A model generated the notes under the pieces. The model made no database searches and was not told the DNA's origin. It saw only the letters and a list, made by a program, of their open reading frames with translations. The translations under genes were made by a program, and so were the position numbers. A DNA stretch of 64,000 nt from a virus. This document shows, piece by piece, positions 8,639 to 15,205 of this stretch (position 1 is the stretch's first letter; each line of letters begins with the position of its first letter). The DNA is taken from positions 1 through 64,000 of IMG/VR virus record IMGVR_UViG_3300025011_000041; one strand, written 5' to 3'.

Positions 8639-8872
8639 GTGCAGTATAAAATTATTAACAAAATAGAACAAAGGGTGAATGAATATCAACATCTACATGG
8701 ATCTACAAAGTTATGGATAGCGGATAAAGTTGGCATCAGCAAATCTAGAATGTATAAGATATTTAAATCCGACGATATGATGATTAGTGTGTATTTAAGA
8801 TTTTCGATAGTTCTACAATGCCCATTGTCTGATTTAGTTGAGTTCCATCTTTATAGTATGGATGATAATTAA
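8639..8872 (+). CDS. XRE-family HTH regulator (Cro/CI-like)
   Basis: The 77-aa protein starts with GTG after AATGGAGTGAT. Residues about 22-60 form a helix-turn-helix (TKLWIADKVGISKSRMYKIF, then SVYLRFSIVLQCPLSDLVEF), the compact XRE layout of phage Cro-type repressors. A near-consensus promoter lies upstream and the Bro-N/ORF6C antirepressor is divergent, so it probably forms the regulatory switch with that gene. Its operators cannot be named from one sequence. Confidence 0.75.
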   Translation: MQYKIINKIEQRVNEYQHLHGSTKLWIADKVGISKSRMYKIFKSDDMMISVYLRFSIVLQCPLSDLVEFHLYSMDDN

Positions 8873-8910
8873 CGGGTCATACAGTTGATGAAAATTAGTT
8901 CACTCAACTA

Positions 8911-8939
8911 TTGACTTCTAGGTGTCTCTACTATATAAT
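8911..8939 (+). promoter_or_regulatory. Strong promoter of the 9.0-9.6 kb small-gene operon
   Basis: TTGACT (8911-8916), 17 nt, TATAAT (8934-8939). The -10 box lies inside the left arm of a large inverted repeat (8926-8994). Confidence 0.7.
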
Positions 8940-8994
8940 AATGTTAAGTAAGGTTGATAAATTAATTTCCTTGCTTAACATTATTAGAGTAGAG
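8926..8994. repeat. Long imperfect inverted repeat overlapping promoter
   Basis: CTCTACT...ATAATGTTAAG.AAGG (8926-8953) is repeated in inverse orientation at 8969-8994, with about 24 paired bases and a 15-nt loop. The left arm contains the -10 box and the right arm ends on the ribosome site of the gene at 9007, so it could be an operator or an mRNA hairpin. Confidence 0.65.
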
Positions 8995-9006
8995 GAGATA
9001 CATAAC

Positions 9007-9282
9007 ATGACTAAAATATATTGTATTAAGGATACTGATGGAAATTATGGTGGAAAACTCAATATTTTCTCCAATAATATGAAAACTGGCAGAGGAGATT
9101 ACAAATGGAGTTATTACTCGACTTATAATCCTATGAGTTGGTTTGAATGTGATTGTGATAATTGTGATGAGATTAATTTAGAATTGCAGAATGAGATTAG
9201 TAAATTAAGAGAAATTAATTTATTAGCTAAATATGATTTAGACTGGATGGTTGAAGAGTTTGAGAGTCGTGTGAGGATATGA
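9007..9282 (+). CDS. Hypothetical small phage protein (91 aa)
   Basis: ATG 9007 has GAGGAGATA upstream. The protein reads MTKIYCIKDTDGNYGGKLNI and has a CDCDNCDE cluster near residue 58, then a helical acidic tail. No family is recognised. It is first of three tightly packed genes (stop overlaps the next start), driven by the promoter at 8911; the inverted repeat overlapping that promoter suggests control. Confidence 0.65.
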   Translation: MTKIYCIKDTDGNYGGKLNIFSNNMKTGRGDYKWSYYSTYNPMSWFECDCDNCDEINLELQNEISKLREINLLAKYDLDWMVEEFESRVRI

Positions 9283-9452
9283 TGGAATTATTTGTGAGAG
9301 GTAGAGATTTTGGTTGTGGTAATAGGGATAGTTTTGTTGTTGTAAAGGACATAAAAGTAGGTTGTAGTGGTTTTAGTAGGAAGATGGTGAGGGAGATTAG
9401 GAAGAAGTATAAGGATAAACGTGACGAATACATAGCAAATGAGTTGGTATAA
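9279..9452 (+). CDS. Hypothetical small basic protein (57 aa)
   Basis: ATG 9279 overlaps the stop of the previous gene and GTGAGGA lies just upstream. The product starts MMELFVRGRDFGCGNRDSFV and ends in a lysine/arginine-rich helix before IANELV. The coding sequence is strikingly G-rich and C-poor compared with its surroundings. Its placement in a tight operon supports it as real; function unknown. Confidence 0.5.
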   Translation: MMELFVRGRDFGCGNRDSFVVVKDIKVGCSGFSRKMVREIRKKYKDKRDEYIANELV

Positions 9453-9454
9453 TT

Positions 9455-9637
9455 ATGGGTAAGTTATTTTATATGCCTTGCAGAGATTATTACGAGGAAT
9501 ATGAAGATTATTATGGAGAAGAGTTTGAGAAACAAGGAAATGATTATGGGAATTATGGTGAGGAAGTTTTAGTTAAGGATGGTTTGGTTAAGGGATTTGT
9601 TAGGAAATGTTTGATGTTTATTTTGATGAGATTGTGA
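9455..9637 (+). CDS. Hypothetical tyrosine/glutamate-rich small protein (60 aa)
   Basis: Starts two bases after the preceding stop. The sequence is dominated by Y, E and G (RDYYEEYEDYYGEEFEKQGN) and ends with a short hydrophobic segment CLMFILMRL. The ribosome site is weak (GAGTTGG), so translation is probably coupled. No family recognised; last gene before a short terminator hairpin at 9668. Confidence 0.45.
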   Translation: MGKLFYMPCRDYYEEYEDYYGEEFEKQGNDYGNYGEEVLVKDGLVKGFVRKCLMFILMRL

Positions 9638-9667
9638 TTATTGGGATCAGATTAGTTTGAATATTAT

Positions 9668-9688
9668 GGGGATTTTACTATCCCCTTT
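9668..9688 (+). terminator. Weak terminator of small-gene operon
   Basis: GGGGA (9668-9672) pairs with TCCCC (9681-9685), followed by TTT. Confidence 0.4.
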
Positions 9689-9746
9689 AATTCCTTTATA
9701 TGGTATAATTTAATTATCGAATAATCCACTGAAAGAGGAATGCGTT

Positions 9747-10058
9747 GTGAAGATAGTTAAAACATTGAGAACTAAAACTTCCAAAATTAAATGTAGATGT
9801 GGCAAATCCAGAGTAAAATCTAAAGTAAAAACAAAATTATGGAGAGGAAAGGTGAATAAAATGAGTGTAGTAATAGAAAACCATACAACCTTAGCACCCA
9901 TAGCAATAATTAAACACAAATCTACATCATTTTTTGAAATGATATTTGATAGTAAAAAACGTCAAGAAACTTATGAATATAATGACAAAAATTACGAAGA
10001 AACAGAAGATGAAAAAGAGATTTTTAGAATTATGTCTTCTAGAAGGAGAAATAGATAA
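9747..10058 (+). CDS. Gene upstream of MazF-like toxin; possible antitoxin
   Basis: The frame starts at GTG 9747 (after GAAAGAGGAATGCG, giving 103 aa) or at ATG 9861 (after GGAAAGGTG, giving 66 aa); both have plausible ribosome sites. A -10 TATAAT lies at 9704. The N-terminal 38 residues are very basic with CRC, while the C-terminal part is acidic (NYEETEDEKEIF). It overlaps the toxin start by one base (TAATG), the arrangement expected of an antitoxin, but no MazE or ribbon-helix-helix fold is obvious. Confidence 0.5.
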   Translation: MKIVKTLRTKTSKIKCRCGKSRVKSKVKTKLWRGKVNKMSVVIENHTTLAPIAIIKHKSTSFFEMIFDSKKRQETYEYNDKNYEETEDEKEIFRIMSSRRRNR

Positions 10059-10543
10059 TGGCATGTCCTAAATATCCTAAAGAACCAACTCAAATTCAAA
10101 TAGAACATACTGAAAAGGGTTGTATTCATTGGTTTGATTTTGAAGACAGCGATCCTAAAATTAGGTCGCAAAAAGCGAGACCATATATTATCATTAGTAG
10201 AAATAATCCAAAATCAGGAAGAATTATCATTTGTCCTATTTCTGATATAAAAAATTATTATGAGAGAGAAACTACTAAGTTAAAATATCCTTATCACGCT
10301 TCATTATTTAAAAAAGATTATCATTTTTTAGAAAAAGACAGTGCTGTGCTTTTAGATCAAGTTTCTACGATTTCTAAAGATGAATTATGTGAAGAGTGGT
10401 ATTTAGGAAAAATAACAGATTGTTTTGTGATTGATATGGCATTAGCATATAATTATGATATGTTTGAATCGATTAGTCAGGCTTATACTGAATTGATTAA
10501 TCAATTGCCTAAATCTCATATGTCTGGATTTTCAAGACAATAG
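10058..10543 (+). CDS. MazF/PemK-family toxin-like endoribonuclease
   Basis: The 161-aa protein has the PemK/MazF pattern: a G-x-I-x-W start (GCIHWFDFED), the RPYIIISRNNP strand, a RIIICPISD segment, and the diagnostic KDSAVLLDQVSTISKDEL near residue 95-112. MazF proteins cleave mRNA and, with an antitoxin, stabilise plasmids or block rival phages. It is longer than typical MazF (110-120 aa) because of an insertion in the middle and a C-terminal tail. The ATG overlaps the upstream gene and has AGAAGGAGAA upstream. On a phage-plasmid it may serve maintenance. Confidence 0.7.
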   Translation: MACPKYPKEPTQIQIEHTEKGCIHWFDFEDSDPKIRSQKARPYIIISRNNPKSGRIIICPISDIKNYYERETTKLKYPYHASLFKKDYHFLEKDSAVLLDQVSTISKDELCEEWYLGKITDCFVIDMALAYNYDMFESISQAYTELINQLPKSHMSGFSRQ

Positions 10544-10581
10544 TGTTTTTTATTTTATAATTTATAAGAAGGTTAATTTTT

Positions 10582-10611
10582 AAAGGACTCATAGAAATAT
10601 GTGTCTTTTTT
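10582..10611 (+). terminator. Terminator after MazF-like gene
   Basis: AAAGGACtCAT and ATGtGTCTTT form an imperfect stem followed by T residues. Confidence 0.5.
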
Positions 10612-10687
10612 ATTTGTGTAATTTATGGTTTTAATTTAATGTGATAGTTTTAGCAAATCATTGGACGCTTTGGTTTGCTATTAAATA

Positions 10688-10752
10688 AGCAACATCAGTT
10701 TAGCTGACTGTAGAAGGGAATACACTCCTTCCCTTCTTTTTGTTGCCTTTTT
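10688..10752 (+). terminator. Three-way-junction terminator-like element B
   Basis: Closing stem GCAACA (10689-10694) / TGTTGC (10741-10746) encloses hairpin TCAG/CTGA (10695-10698/10704-10707) and an 8-bp hairpin GAAGGGAA/TTCCCTTC (10713-10720/10729-10736), then CTTTTT. It has the same plan as the elements at 5137, 31434 and 43611 and lies 70 nt before the next gene. Confidence 0.6.
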
Positions 10753-10819
10753 ATAATGTTTTGGTTTGGAGTGTGTGGTTGGTATGGTTAGAAATATAAA
10801 ATTTTAAGGAGTGTTGAGT

Positions 10820-13582
10820 ATGAGTAATGTTGAGACAAAAGTTTGTAAGGTTTGTGGTAAAGAGAAACCAGTTGGTGAGTATCATTCAAGAGGTGGAGGA
10901 TACTACAGAACAACATGTAAGGTATGTATGGTGATTCAGAATAATAAATTAGAAGAGAATGACGTTTGGAAAATAGAAGAGTATAGAATTATAATTGATT
11001 CTTTATTAAATAGAAGAGTACAACATGTTAATGAAATTGTACCAATGTTACCAAATAAAACTTTAAAAGATGTTGTAATATTATTGAGTGAAAAACTTAA
11101 ACTTGGTAGTATACCATTGAAAGTTATACGACAATGTGATAATTGCGGAGGAGATATTGAGCAAAAACTTTATAAGTTTTTAGAAGATGGATTAAGATTT
11201 TGCTCTGTAAAATGTTCGACAGATCATAATAGAAAAAATAATTCATGGAGTCATAAACCAAAAGACACTCCTGATTGGATTGATAATATAGATGAATTTA
11301 TTACAAATTACAGAATATTAGGGAGAAAAGGGGCCTCTTTATTATACAGTAAACATACAAAAACTATTACATACTGGGCAGATAAATACAATATAACGAG
11401 TAGCATTGTAATTAATAGTTTATCTGAGTTTGAAGTAATACATATTTTTAATTTAGTATTAAATGGAAAATTGAAGTCATTTCCAAATGGATTTTCTAAA
11501 CATAAACAATACAAATATATTGTATTAAAGCATTTGTTTGATTCTATTCTTAATTGGGGATACCAAGATATATGTAACCAATTTGACAATAATATTTTAG
11601 AAGAATATAAACTTGATTCAATTATTAAAATTAAAGAATCAAAACAATTAATCATAGAAATATATTCTGAGTACAATATTAAACTTTGGGAATTTAAGAA
11701 ACATGTTAACTTTCCTTCTGCTTTCTGGAAAAATGAAAATAATATAAATGATGCTTTAGAGTGGTTGAAATATAAATTAAAACTAGATAAAAATATTATT
11801 AATGGAAGCGATTTGATAGACCATAATTTTAACCAATTATTATGCGATTATAATTTAGACGGTTTATGTATTATAGTATTTAATAGAGATTCAGAAAAAT
11901 TATTTTCCAAGATTTTTAATGAGGATATAAAAGAATCAAATATCATTGTATTGAATAAATGTTTAGAATGTGGAGAAACAAAAGATTTTACAAACGAATT
12001 TTTCCCTAAAGGTAATGTTTATAGTTTGTTTTACTTAAAAAACATATGTTTAGAATGTATGCAAAAACGGGAGAACAGAGACTTGTATAAAGAGAAAGGA
12101 ATAATATATAAAGAGATAACGGACATACCTCTTGAAAGGTGGTGGAAATACTTTTATGATGGTGAAATTACACAAATGCCAAAGCATTGTCATATACAAG
12201 AAAATTTTATTCAGATAGTAAGGTATATTGTTTTTGAAAAGATGGACTGTAAAACAAAAGATGAAATATGCAATAATGTAAATTGCCCTAATTTAAATCA
12301 ATATAAAATTCAAATTACACAAAGATTTGGTACTGTTTTAGAAACATTGCAAGCATGTTTTCCTGAATTTAATATTTCAGATGATGACATTGATAAATAT
12401 GATAATGATACTGCAATGAAAATTTTTGATGATTGGGTGAAAAGTGAGAATATAAGTGTAAAACAAATCCTAACTAGTTACGGAATAACTGGACTATTTA
12501 ATAGGGATATGATGAATTTATGGCAAAATAAGTATAGAAAATTCAATATGGCTCATATGGATTTACTTATATGGCTGTTTCAAATAAAAAATATCGTACA
12601 TCCCGATACTAAAACCCCTATTATAGATTTAGATTTTACAAATAAAACTGATGGATTTTGGGAAAGTAAAGACAATAGAATTAGAGCAATTAGGCATTAT
12701 TGTGAGAATCAATGTAAAGATAATATATTAAATTGTTTAGATTCATGGAAAAATGTTCAAGATTGGGTATTGAAATATTTTTCTAAGCAAAAGTTAAAAG
12801 AACTATATACTTTTGCAACATTTAAAATTGATACATATGATTTACTTGTCGAGGCATACTCTATAATAAAAGATAATAATTTACTTTTCGAATGGGAGTT
12901 GAGTAGAAATAATAAAACTTCTGTACATGATCTTTCTAGATTTTTAAGGGAATTTGTGATTTATAGAATGAATGATTTGGTCTTTGACATAAAGGATGAT
13001 TTACCAACATATTTAAATTTTACTTTTATGAATGAATTATATCCTAAATTTTGTGCCTATTTACAAAATAGTGGCACACGATTAAGAAAATTTACGTCAT
13101 TTTATGAATGGGCGTGTTTATCATATCCTGAATATAGTAAGGAGTGGACTCCAGAAGATTTTGGGTTATGTCTAGCATACGATGGAGTAAAATGTGATAG
13201 TAAACAAGAAATAATGGTGTACGAATCAATCAAAAGAGACTTAAATATTGATGGTATTTGTGCTATTGGCTCTAATCATTCAGGAAAATATACATATAAA
13301 TATAATGGTATAAATAAAATATGTCCCGATTTTGTCATTGATAATTATAAAGATATTGAATTAGTAAAACCAATAATTATTGAGTATTATGGTTTATATT
13401 TAAAAAATTATCAAGGTGAGTTAACTATGTTTAAAAATTACCAAGATAAAATAGTGTTGAAAAATAATTATTATAAATCTAGAGATGATATTATTTTTAT
13501 AGACTTATATCCATATGACTTGAAGAACAATTGTGAAGGTGTAAAAAATAAATTAATTGACGTATTATCAAAATTAAATTAA
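10820..13582 (+). CDS. Giant zinc-finger protein with C-terminal PD-(D/E)XK-like nuclease
   Basis: I start it at ATG 10820 (AAGGAG upstream), giving 920 aa. It carries several Cys-pair fingers: CKVCGK...CKVC (about 9-37), CDNCGG...CSVKC (about 110-131) and CLECGETKDF...CLEC (about 386-412). The first and third share the CxxCGxxK...F spacing common in phage HNH and nuclease accessory fingers. The last 110 residues (CDSKQEIMVYESI, PDFVIDNY, IIEYYGLYLKNYQ, RDDIIFIDLYP) look like a Vsr/PD-(D/E)XK nuclease. It sits alone ahead of the tail operon, so a homing endonuclease of unusual size is the best reading. The middle 400 residues are unassigned. Confidence 0.55.
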   Translation: MSNVETKVCKVCGKEKPVGEYHSRGGGYYRTTCKVCMVIQNNKLEENDVWKIEEYRIIIDSLLNRRVQHVNEIVPMLPNKTLKDVVILLSEKLKLGSIPLKVIRQCDNCGGDIEQKLYKFLEDGLRFCSVKCSTDHNRKNNSWSHKPKDTPDWIDNIDEFITNYRILGRKGASLLYSKHTKTITYWADKYNITSSIVINSLSEFEVIHIFNLVLNGKLKSFPNGFSKHKQYKYIVLKHLFDSILNWGYQDICNQFDNNILEEYKLDSIIKIKESKQLIIEIYSEYNIKLWEFKKHVNFPSAFWKNENNINDALEWLKYKLKLDKNIINGSDLIDHNFNQLLCDYNLDGLCIIVFNRDSEKLFSKIFNEDIKESNIIVLNKCLECGETKDFTNEFFPKGNVYSLFYLKNICLECMQKRENRDLYKEKGIIYKEITDIPLERWWKYFYDGEITQMPKHCHIQENFIQIVRYIVFEKMDCKTKDEICNNVNCPNLNQYKIQITQRFGTVLETLQACFPEFNISDDDIDKYDNDTAMKIFDDWVKSENISVKQILTSYGITGLFNRDMMNLWQNKYRKFNMAHMDLLIWLFQIKNIVHPDTKTPIIDLDFTNKTDGFWESKDNRIRAIRHYCENQCKDNILNCLDSWKNVQDWVLKYFSKQKLKELYTFATFKIDTYDLLVEAYSIIKDNNLLFEWELSRNNKTSVHDLSRFLREFVIYRMNDLVFDIKDDLPTYLNFTFMNELYPKFCAYLQNSGTRLRKFTSFYEWACLSYPEYSKEWTPEDFGLCLAYDGVKCDSKQEIMVYESIKRDLNIDGICAIGSNHSGKYTYKYNGINKICPDFVIDNYKDIELVKPIIIEYYGLYLKNYQGELTMFKNYQDKIVLKNNYYKSRDDIIFIDLYPYDLKNNCEGVKNKLIDVLSKLN

Positions 13583-13615
13583 TAATATAATATAATAAGA
13601 AAGAAGGAAAATATA

Positions 13616-14074
13616 ATGGCAAATGTTAAAAAATTAAATGAGGTATCTTTAAACAAAGGATTTAGTAAGTTCAATGAAAAAATCACAGAAAGAGTAACTG
13701 ATCGTTTTGGTGAGGAATATGAAGTGGAGTTCTCTAAATATCTCAAAAAGACAGACACACAAAAGATTATGATTGATTATATGAATATCATCGAAGAACT
13801 TGAAGGCATGGAGAATATTGATAATTTAAAAGATAGTATTATACTTCCTATGCTTATGATAAAATATTTTACAAATATTCCAATTCAAGATGAAGGAGAA
13901 AAATTATTAATAATGGCAGATAAATTAATTGAATTAGAATTGTTTAACAGTATTCTTAATCTATTACCAGAAAATGAACTTTTAAATATGGGAAATATTG
14001 CAGAACAATTTAAAAAAAGTGTTGAATTTATGGTAGCAGAAAAAGAAAAAGAATCAAGCAATAACGAAGAGTAA
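13616..14074 (+). CDS. Putative tail assembly chaperone-like protein
   Basis: The 152-aa acidic helical protein starts at ATG 13616 after AAAGAAGGAAA and lies in the tail region ahead of the tape measure, where siphoviruses encode gpG-type chaperones. The body (FGEEYEVEFSKYLKKTDTQK, a helical middle, EKEKESSNNEE tail) fits chaperone composition. I see no convincing slippery site that would extend it in -1, and a reverse-strand gene follows directly, so the usual gpG/gpGT frameshift is absent or lost. The assignment rests on position and character, not on a motif. Confidence 0.5.
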   Translation: MANVKKLNEVSLNKGFSKFNEKITERVTDRFGEEYEVEFSKYLKKTDTQKIMIDYMNIIEELEGMENIDNLKDSIILPMLMIKYFTNIPIQDEGEKLLIMADKLIELELFNSILNLLPENELLNMGNIAEQFKKSVEFMVAEKEKESSNNEE

Positions 14075-14095
14075 ATATATTAAAGAAAGAAATGT

Positions 14096-14126
14096 AAAAG
14101 AACCCGTAGGTAATATGGGTTCTTTT
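14096..14126. terminator. Bidirectional terminator
   Basis: AAAAGAACCC (14096-14105) pairs perfectly with GGGTTCTTTT (14117-14126) between the chaperone-like gene and the minus-strand moron. Confidence 0.8.
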
Positions 14127-14132
14127 AGTATT

Positions 14133-14639
14133 TCAATATGAATTTAGAGCAGTTTTTAATCTTGGAATTATAGATTCATCATCTGTGGCAAATATAACTG
14201 TTTTACTATTTCCATATTCTTTATAATTAATAGTTATTGTCCACATCATTGTTGTTTCTTTTTGTGTTCCTACACCTGATATTCCCCCAACAACTGCACC
14301 CAATGGCCCCAATAAGAGTCCTCCGACTAATGATCTTCCCACAACACTATTTTGATGCTCAGTAAGTTCTTTGGAGGAATTAAATGTTGTTGATTCTATA
14401 TTTTTTGTAGGAATAGAATAAGTTTTATCAATGATAATATTTTCTATATTTTTAGAAAACTTTACTTTTACTCCTTTGCCATATCCTAATAAACCATCTA
14501 TATGAGTTAAAGTGATTGGTTTTATAGTTTGATTTGTAATTCTTGTTCTTTCTGCTTTCTTATCTTTCGGTTCATTAATCATTTCCACAATAACCATTAC
14601 TATAATAAATATTATTGTTGCTAATATTATTTTAATCAA
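14133..14639 (-). CDS. Membrane-anchored glycine-zipper protein (moron)
   Basis: The 168-aa protein begins with one transmembrane helix (IILATIIFIIVMVIVEMI) and has a glycine-rich hydrophobic stretch near residues 100-124 (GRSLVGGLLLGPLGAVVGGI) typical of membrane-inserting glycine-zipper segments; the C-terminal 45 residues look like beta strands. It is alone on the minus strand inside a plus-strand tail operon, with its own promoter (14664-14693) and terminator, the hallmark of a lysogenic-conversion gene. Superinfection exclusion is a reasonable guess but is not shown by sequence. Confidence 0.65.
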   Translation of the reverse strand: MIKIILATIIFIIVMVIVEMINEPKDKKAERTRITNQTIKPITLTHIDGLLGYGKGVKVKFSKNIENIIIDKTYSIPTKNIESTTFNSSKELTEHQNSVVGRSLVGGLLLGPLGAVVGGISGVGTQKETTMMWTITINYKEYGNSKTVIFATDDESIIPRLKTALNSY

Positions 14640-14663
14640 AATATCAACTCCTTTTTATTTACA

Positions 14664-14693
14664 ATTATATACTAAAATATATGCTTTTGTAAA
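14664..14693 (-). promoter_or_regulatory. Promoter of the membrane moron
   Basis: On the minus strand TTTACA (14693-14688), 18 nt, TATAAT (14669-14664), followed by AAAGGAG and the start at 14639. Confidence 0.65.
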
Positions 14694-14720
14694 GAAAATA
14701 TAACGAAGGCGGTGAAAAAG

Positions 14721-15191
14721 TTGCCAAAAGATATATCATTTTTAGCAAATGATTTAATCAAAACATTCGAAAGAGAATTATCAAGTCAGTTAAAAACTAT
14801 TGGAACAATATTGGTTGAAGATGTAAAAGAGCATATTGATTCTGATGTTCTAGCTGTATACGATCCTTTAGTATACGAAAGAACTGGAAACCTTAAAAAA
14901 TCTATAACAAAATCTATTGTAGAGAAGAATGTAAATGGAATAAGTATAGATGTTTATTCGGATGACGATGTAGCGAAAAGTCATCATATGAATGATATCA
15001 ACAATCCGTTAGAACCATATGCTCAAATAGTTGAAAGTGGAATAGGGTATGATTATGGTTCATGGAATGGATCACAATGGCCTTATCAAACTCTGCAAAG
15101 ACCATTTATGAAAAACGCAATAGAAAAAAATTCTGATAATATTTTAAACTTAATTAACAAAGCTGTAGGTGATGCAATTAAAAAATTATAA
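14721..15191 (+). CDS. HK97 gp10-like tail completion protein
   Basis: The start is probably TTG 14721, six bases after GGCGGTGA; an in-frame GTG at 14712 lies within that ribosome site. The protein has the gp10/tail-component layout: an N-terminal helix, a YERTGNLKKSI strand, then VESGIGYDYG and a RPFMKNAI helix near the C-terminus, where HK97-gp10 proteins show a conserved RPF-type motif. Such proteins sit at the tail end or neck. It is directly upstream of the tape measure (14 nt), suggesting one operon. Usually it precedes the major tail protein gene, which is not visible here. Confidence 0.7.
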   Translation: MPKDISFLANDLIKTFERELSSQLKTIGTILVEDVKEHIDSDVLAVYDPLVYERTGNLKKSITKSIVEKNVNGISIDVYSDDDVAKSHHMNDINNPLEPYAQIVESGIGYDYGSWNGSQWPYQTLQRPFMKNAIEKNSDNILNLINKAVGDAIKKL

Positions 15192-15205
15192 GGTGGTGAC
15201 GTTTA

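Noticed and set aside
10688-10752. tRNA-like cloverleaf
   Set aside because: Only two inner hairpins, no anticodon or T-loop consensus, and a U tract follows; it fits a terminator better.
14040-14074. Programmed frameshift at the end of the tail-chaperone-like gene
   Set aside because: GAAAAAG occurs but the -1 frame stops within about ten codons and a reverse gene follows, so no gpGT extension is possible here.
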